Shown: piece after piece, positions 58,001 through 64,000 of the stretch | Layout: each line of letters starts with the position of its first letter | How positions within the stretch are numbered: the stretch's first letter is position 1 | Assembly (NCBI GenBank): GCA_022605955.1 | Contig: JAKCOZ010000007.1 | Coordinates: 28,799,491-28,863,490 of the forward strand | DNA length: 64,000 nucleotides | Reading direction: 5' to 3' | DNA from: Rallus limicola | Taxonomy: Eukaryota > Chordata > Aves > Gruiformes > Rallidae | The notes under the pieces: generated by a model | What the model was told of the DNA's origin: nothing | The model's database searches: none | Seen by the model: only the letters and a program-made list of their open reading frames with translations | Position numbers and translations under genes: made by a program

Positions 58001-61000
58001 AGCTCCTTCCATAACTACCAAATCAATCACCCTCTCTAAGGGCTCTCTTTTCGACATTCACAATTACTGCTGAAAGTGATGAGGCTTCTTCAATGATATT
58101 AAACAAGGATATTATAAACAAGGATATTAAATTTCATGAACTATTAAAGAAATATAAAAGTAGAGAGTAAACTTCATAAACAAACCAAACCTGCTCAGTT
58201 TAGTTACTTTATCTTTACAAACAAGTTCAGCATAAATCAAATTGGATCAATAAATACCTGAAATTATAAAATATCTTGTTGAAATATAGTTTAGAAGAAA
58301 ATATATTTAATATGAGACATTACAATGCTTCCTCGGGTTATAAAAGGGTTCCTTTATCTCTGAATACCCATAACATGTTTAAGATACATTCTGAATTTTT
58401 ATTTCTCACAGTGTTTGATATAAAAAACAAACCAGAAGGTTGCCCTAAAGATAAATGAAACATCTGGTGAAACATGTAATAAGCTTCAGGCTCACATCTG
58501 CTACTGAAGTTAGTATTCCCGCACCATAGCTACAAGCTCTATGCAAAGCTCTATAAGAATAACTGAGAACAGGGAGGATTATAGGGAACACATTCCTCAA
58601 TCTAAATTGATATTTCCTCTTCCATCTGAATCAACATTGTGCTTCCATATGTATGCATAAATGTCTAGCGCTAAACCTCAGTGGAAAATAATTTTGAAAG
58701 GTAAAGTTATCTCATTTAAAACCTATCCTATTATTTTATATCATAGGGGGGTTTAGGCATTTTTATGCATATGCAACCATTTATCTCAGCATATTTATAT
58801 AGACATATATATGTATGTATACATAGAAATAATAAAACTAGCTATACGTACATATAGTTTTTACTAGTCTTAGACCACAAGTAAACATACAACATATATT
58901 AATTCATCCATACATCATTACATTTGACAAAATTTATTTGTAAAAATAAAAAGTAGACAGTAAAAGGCATAATTATTATAATTGCATAGAAGTGAAGCCC
59001 CAACTATTTTGAAGCTGTAGCTGATAAAGCTGAATAAAAGATTTCCTAAAGAATAAACTCTATAACTCACATTCCCATTTCTGTAAGAAGGTTGCTCAAT
59101 ATTTATCTTTTTTTACCCATTCTCTCTTAAACTTTCAATTTCTTTCATAAACAAGGACAGCAAAATGTTTACATTTAATGCCAACATAAATTGCTTTGTA
59201 TTTGTGACATTTTAAAAAGACCCTTTTGTGCCACGGAGAGTTTAGAAAAAGGCAGATATCTGCACAGCAGGGAAAAAAACCACTTACATTTTGCAACAGC
59301 TGTGAAAGATCAGTCCTCCAGAGTAACCGAAATCAACGGCAAACTGAGAAGTGTTTAGGAAATAAAATGTTTCCATCACCTCATACTATCATTCACTTCC
59401 ATTAGTACTGATGAAAGAGAGACTGGATTTTACACAGTGTTATAAATGGTAGGAACATTACTGACAGTGGAAACAGAGCTTGGTCACTAAACAATTCTAA
59501 CATCAAACCTGGGACAAAAATCAGAAGAATAAATACCCTAGTGGGCATTTGGTTAGTCAAAGTTAAAGATGAAGAAGTGGTATCCAGACCCAAACTTATT
59601 TTTCCTGGATAAAAATTTCATAGAAGAACTGAAAGAGATTAAAATGTTTAACGCCATCACAGGAACACTGAAACTGTTCTACCGAACGGACCACACGTTA
59701 ACACAAACTGTGCTGCAGAGAGCTCTCTCAGTACGGGGCCCTTTTCTCCTACTCACCTTTACATATTAGCCTTTATTAGAATAGTAAAAAAAAAAAAAGT
59801 TTTACATGTACTTAGTGCAAGACAGGAGACAAAAGCGGGGAACAGATGAATGTAATGTGGTCAACTAGGGAAAACAGATTAAGAACTGGCTGTGGAAAAA
59901 GTGGTTAAGCGAGTAGTGTCATGATATAAATCATGCACGATACCAAGAATCTATCACGCAGAAACAGAACTGCAATACCAAGCATATCAAATTATTAGGT
60001 GTTGATATTAGGCTTGTGTCCTGCTCCTTGACACCCTGCAGAAAAGTGATGAAAGGTTCCAGGAGAAGAACGGATAAGGAAAGGGACCACCTGTGACACA
60101 ATGAAAACCGAGGAGGCGCAGAGGGGGCACTCCCATTTGTTCAGTTTTAAGAAAGAGCAAACACGCTTCAACTTCTGTTTCAAATAGCTGTTGCAAACAG
60201 GCTACCTTGCAATGTAACTCTGAAGACAAGTGTGATGCAAAAGCTTTTCGTAACTCCCATCAGATGGGTAAGGATGGGGGGACAAAACACAGGCAGAAAT
60301 TAAACATCAAAGGAAACCATCCCAGAGTAAAAATGGCCAAAACATTATTTTGACATGAAGAGCCCTATGAAATTTGTACGCTAGGGTCTATAAATCATTA
60401 TCTGTTTACACTACCTTGTTCATGGACAGCAGTTTGGAAGAATCTCCAGCAAAGTATAATTTAAAGATACTTAGCTAACCTGTCTTTGTGAGCTCAAATT
60501 TAGTTCTTCCCTTAATGAGAAATGCAGCAGTTCCTTGGCTTTTCTATTTGATTTGACAAGTAAGCCTACAGCTGTGATACTGGAATATTTTGGTGAGGCT
60601 TATTTCAGAATTACTGTTGCTGACGTTATCTAGGTATTTAGCTAAGAGTAAAACAAGTCACCCCAAAAATGTTTACAGTTCTTGACCATTTTATGATAAA
60701 CTCTCCGCTGTGTTAACAGACAGCAAAGTGAAGAAGATGGGAACAAAAGTGATATTGTTTCATGTTATACTCAATCCTTTACCCCAAATTGCTGCTGAAA
60801 TGTGTAGTCCCTACTCATTCCCTCCTCTTCGTCCAGCTATGTGAGCTGCATCAACTTGTTGCATCACTCTCCAGCGGATGAACAAACTGATCTGACGTGC
60901 TGTGTGGTCATGCTATCACTAGATCCTACGCAAGGGAGGAGGCAGGAACATGCAGCCAAGCGCACAGAGCCGCAGTCCGGAGTCTCTTATCCCCTGGCTG

Positions 61001-61476
61001 TTAGATTAGATTACAGGTATTATGAAAGTTCACCTGCAGACAACAAATCACTCCTTCTAGAATCAGCTGCATCATAATGAGAAACACCCAAACAATTTAT
61101 TTTTATTATTTTTTCTGACACATCATTCAAAACCCCTGTCCTACTAAAATAACAAAGAATGAGTAAATTACATGTTAGGGTTAATTTAACATGCTTGAAA
61201 ACATCCAACTTAATCAATACAGCGCTGCTTCTAGGCCACCAATATAAATGCCCCTGTTACCTAAGATTTACTTTGCTGGGGAATGAGCTCTGAATGACAG
61301 ATGCTTGAATTACAAAATTTAACAGCCAAGAGACTGCTGCAAGAATATATTTAAATTAAACACCACCTACAAAGGTCTCCCTGTAACAACGATCATTTGC
61401 TTCAGAAATGGCAGTGCAGCAAAATGGTCTGCTCCTAGGAATGCACACCCTAGCAAGAGTTTTAACTAATTAGGAG

Positions 61477-61506
61477 AATCACAAGAAACTTAATCACAAG
61501 AAACTT
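61477..61506. repeat. 15-bp tandem duplication
   Basis: aatcacaagaaactt occurs twice head to tail in intron 2. Confidence 0.9.
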
Positions 61507-64000
61507 AAATGGCATTAAAATCACCAAAGTAATCCAGAACTTACAGATCTTATCAAATAGTAAATATGTGAAAAAGTACAGTAAGGCTGTACATGAGAAA
61601 GAGAAAAAAGACACTAAAACTGAGAACCCTGTGACATTAACTGGAAATTTAATTCACTAAAGTTTAGAATGCGAAGGAGAAAAAAAATCCATACTCAGTG
61701 TGCACTACATATGGACACCGGATTTATGCAGTGAATTATTAAAAAGGAGTGTCAGAATTCCAGAAGAATAAATCTCTTCTAAAAAGGTCTTCTGTCTAAA
61801 AAGCTGTGTGAAGGTTAGGCATTTGCTTTGTCAACCAAAACAGATAGTTTGGTGATAGAATGTATCAATCAGAAAGTACTCTAATGCCAAAGGAAAGCTC
61901 AAAGCCAGTTTGAAATAGATAGAAGCCTGCAGCAATACTCAAGGTCTCCTGTCTGCACGGAGTTAAAATTACTGATTTGACTATTTTTGTACAAAATTAA
62001 ATTATTAGGAAATAGTCCCTCTGAAAAGTTAAATAGCCGAGTAGAGTTATAGGGCTTGGGAATGTTGACATGTCTTGCTTTAAGTCATTCTGCATTCTTC
62101 TCCCCATCCCACAACGCATGCGAACCACTCGCCCCATACGCACAGCTTTGTGCTGCTGTCGGCAGATTGAGTAGGATCAAATTATGTAGAGGAAATGATG
62201 GTACATGTCATATTTCACTGTATGACCAATTAACAGCTATATGAAATAAGTCAAGACAGGAACCATCAAAGAAAATGCCTTCCCCTCTGCAGAACTCTAT
62301 ATGGACAAGATGAATCACAAGGAGTATTGTTCTGACTCCCAACTGTGAATCAGATTTCTTGCAAAAAAGCGAGAGAATAGAGACTTCTAGTCTTGGGAGA
62401 CTAGTAAAATAGCAGAACAATTAAAAGGATTGAAACATATGTTTAATTTTGCAGCAAATGCAGGCTGAGGTCCCCAGACTGAGTTTGATCCTCCAGATTA
62501 GATGACAACAGCATCAGTTTTCTCACAGCACCAGCTAATGCATCCATGCCCTTTCTGGAGAAGTGACTCTTTGAGCACCTCCTATTAAATGAACACTGCT
62601 TCACCAGCTCAGGCTTTATACCAACAGTCTAAATCACCTTCTCCTCAATTCTCAAAACCTCTCTATTTCCTCTCTAAATAGGAGAGCTGATAAAAACTAG
62701 CCCATGTATGTTCTTCTTCCCAATTGGCCTTCCTCCTTAGTTTGACATTCCGTACTGCTCGTTTTCTTGTCAATCTCAGCAAGCTTCACTTTACACGAAA
62801 AATCCCACCTTTGAATACATCTGCTTTTACTGAGACGTAAAGCTAACTGAATCTACCGCTTACAGTCAGTACGTGGGGATCCTCTCAAGTTCTACCCTAG
62901 ACTCATCCTTCAGAGAAGTTATTCACAACTTGAAATGTTGCTGTTCCTATGTACAGGGATAACAATTAAATGATCCAGTCTCTTAACAGTATTTTCTATC
63001 TTTGGCTTTGACAAGCACACTAAGTTTTTTCATATCAATTCACAAAGCTGATACTGATGGTTATCCTATACAGCTGTTTTTTAATATGCTCTAATAAGAC
63101 TATTAAGGCAACAGGGGTGGAAGGAAAGAGGCATTATCATTACAAAATCTAAGTTGATCTCTCCACTTTTAAGACGGTTGGTCTGCTTTTCAATTTTCTG
63201 CATGTAATTTCTCAATCATTAGTGAGAGAAAGACTAGTTTCCTTTTTAGTTATTCCTACAACCCCCCATCCCCATCACCCTTTTACAGTATTTCAACTGA
63301 ATTTATGAAGAAAAGCACAAACATGGCGCTTTTTGCTTATGAAGAGTTGTCCAAAGCCAGCTGCAAATCTTTCTCATTATTCTTTAAGGAACCACTTCTC
63401 TGTCAGGATCCTTGAGCAAGCTTGATAAAAGTCTATTGGTTTATCAGGTCTATTTTTATACCCATGCTCAAGTTGCTAACACTTCCAAGCAGGGAAACAC
63501 TGACAGTTGGTGCATCACCAAATGCAAGATGACGACGTCTTGGTTTGAGAAAATTCTTAATAAAAAGTGAGCAAATGCATAGCAACCCCTTTTGGCCCAC
63601 ATTTTCAGTATAGGTTTTAAGACCCCCCCAAACAGATCTTGCAGGAGGGCATCTTTCTACATGCTTCGTAACTGAAGGACCCATTTACAACTTCTGACTC
63701 ATTTAAACATGCGGTTTATGAGAAAAAGACAGAATCCCATGAATAATTAGTGATTTTATGAATGACTAAAATAAAAGTCCTCTGAGACACGTGGCTTTTA
63801 AGCATGTAAGAAATAGCAGAGAACTTGCCTGTGTTTGAACGGAGACAGTTCATTAAACTGGACACCAGAAAGGAAACAAATACAAGAGTATTTAAAAACT
63901 GTTTCTGTATATAATTCATTAAAAAAATCCAAAGCACTAACAGATACAGTCCCCTCCATCTCACCAGTACATTAAGTGCGATTACACTTTAAACTGTGCT

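Larger units (their letters stand above)
16315..64000 (-). other. EIF3H: EIF3H gene, partial (3' part; 5' end beyond window)
   Basis: Host gene for subunit H of translation initiation factor 3, a cytoplasmic complex that binds the 40S ribosome and recruits mRNA. Six coding exons were found by reading the minus strand; each has AG/GT boundaries and the codon phases join without gaps into about 256 residues ending in a stop. The vertebrate protein is about 350 residues, so roughly 95 N-terminal residues are missing. Exon numbers follow the usual 8-exon vertebrate structure (known, not seen here). The visible part covers the later half of the MPN domain and the helical C-terminus. Introns 7 to 3 are about 2.4, 9.4, 9.3, 1.4 and 1.5 kb; intron 6 carries a full provirus. 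The right-hand limit is simply the window edge. Confidence 0.95.
41251..64000 (-). other. EIF3H: EIF3H intron 2 (partial, continues beyond window)
   Basis: 22.7 kb, AT-rich. Contains the 5S-like sequence, an old CR1 (54040-55012), simple repeats and an AT-rich TA/TG stretch near 58790-58830. I looked for exon 2 (expected to end in GATGAAG in transcript sense and encode the segment before the exon 3 MPN core) and did not find it. Confidence 0.7.

Overview
This window is bird nuclear DNA. The evidence is many CR1 LINE fragments (8 placed here), compact exons of a conserved vertebrate gene split by kilobase introns, and an LTR retrovirus whose LTR ends resemble a family I recall from Neoaves genomes. 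The species cannot be named from the sequence.

Layout. Positions 1-16314 are intergenic or downstream DNA with scattered CR1 fragments and no gene I can support. From about 16315 to the right edge runs EIF3H on the minus strand, encoding eukaryotic translation initiation factor 3 subunit H. Six coding exons are visible (by the usual 8-exon numbering, exons 8 to 3): 16482-16579, 18999-19131, 28485-28605, 37944-38093, 39497-39596 and 41083-41250. All splice phases agree, and together they encode the last ~256 residues including the stop. Exons 1 and 2 (about 95 N-terminal residues) were not found; the last 22.7 kb of the window reads as intron 2.

Inside EIF3H intron 6 is a complete endogenous retrovirus, 21135-28007 (6,873 bp), in the same orientation as the gene. 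It has two 591-bp LTRs that look identical, a 5-bp target duplication (GGTAT), a tRNA-Lys-type primer binding site, a 626-codon Gag frame, and a Pol frame with protease, reverse transcriptase, RNase H and integrase. Gag and Pol share one frame and are separated by a single TAG followed by a predicted hairpin, which suggests stop-codon readthrough. One TGA interrupts Pol inside the integrase zinc-binding motif. There is no env. The Gag is unusual: a hydrophobic N-terminus, no zinc knuckle, and a Thr/Ala-rich tandem repeat.

Other points of note are two CR1 reverse-transcriptase fragments 15 kb apart that match at about 594 of 600 bases without indels, a degenerate 5S rRNA-like sequence in intron 2, and an LTR hairpin beside a long pyrimidine tract that could act as a splice acceptor in the host transcript. 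The provirus is the best candidate for something worth describing.
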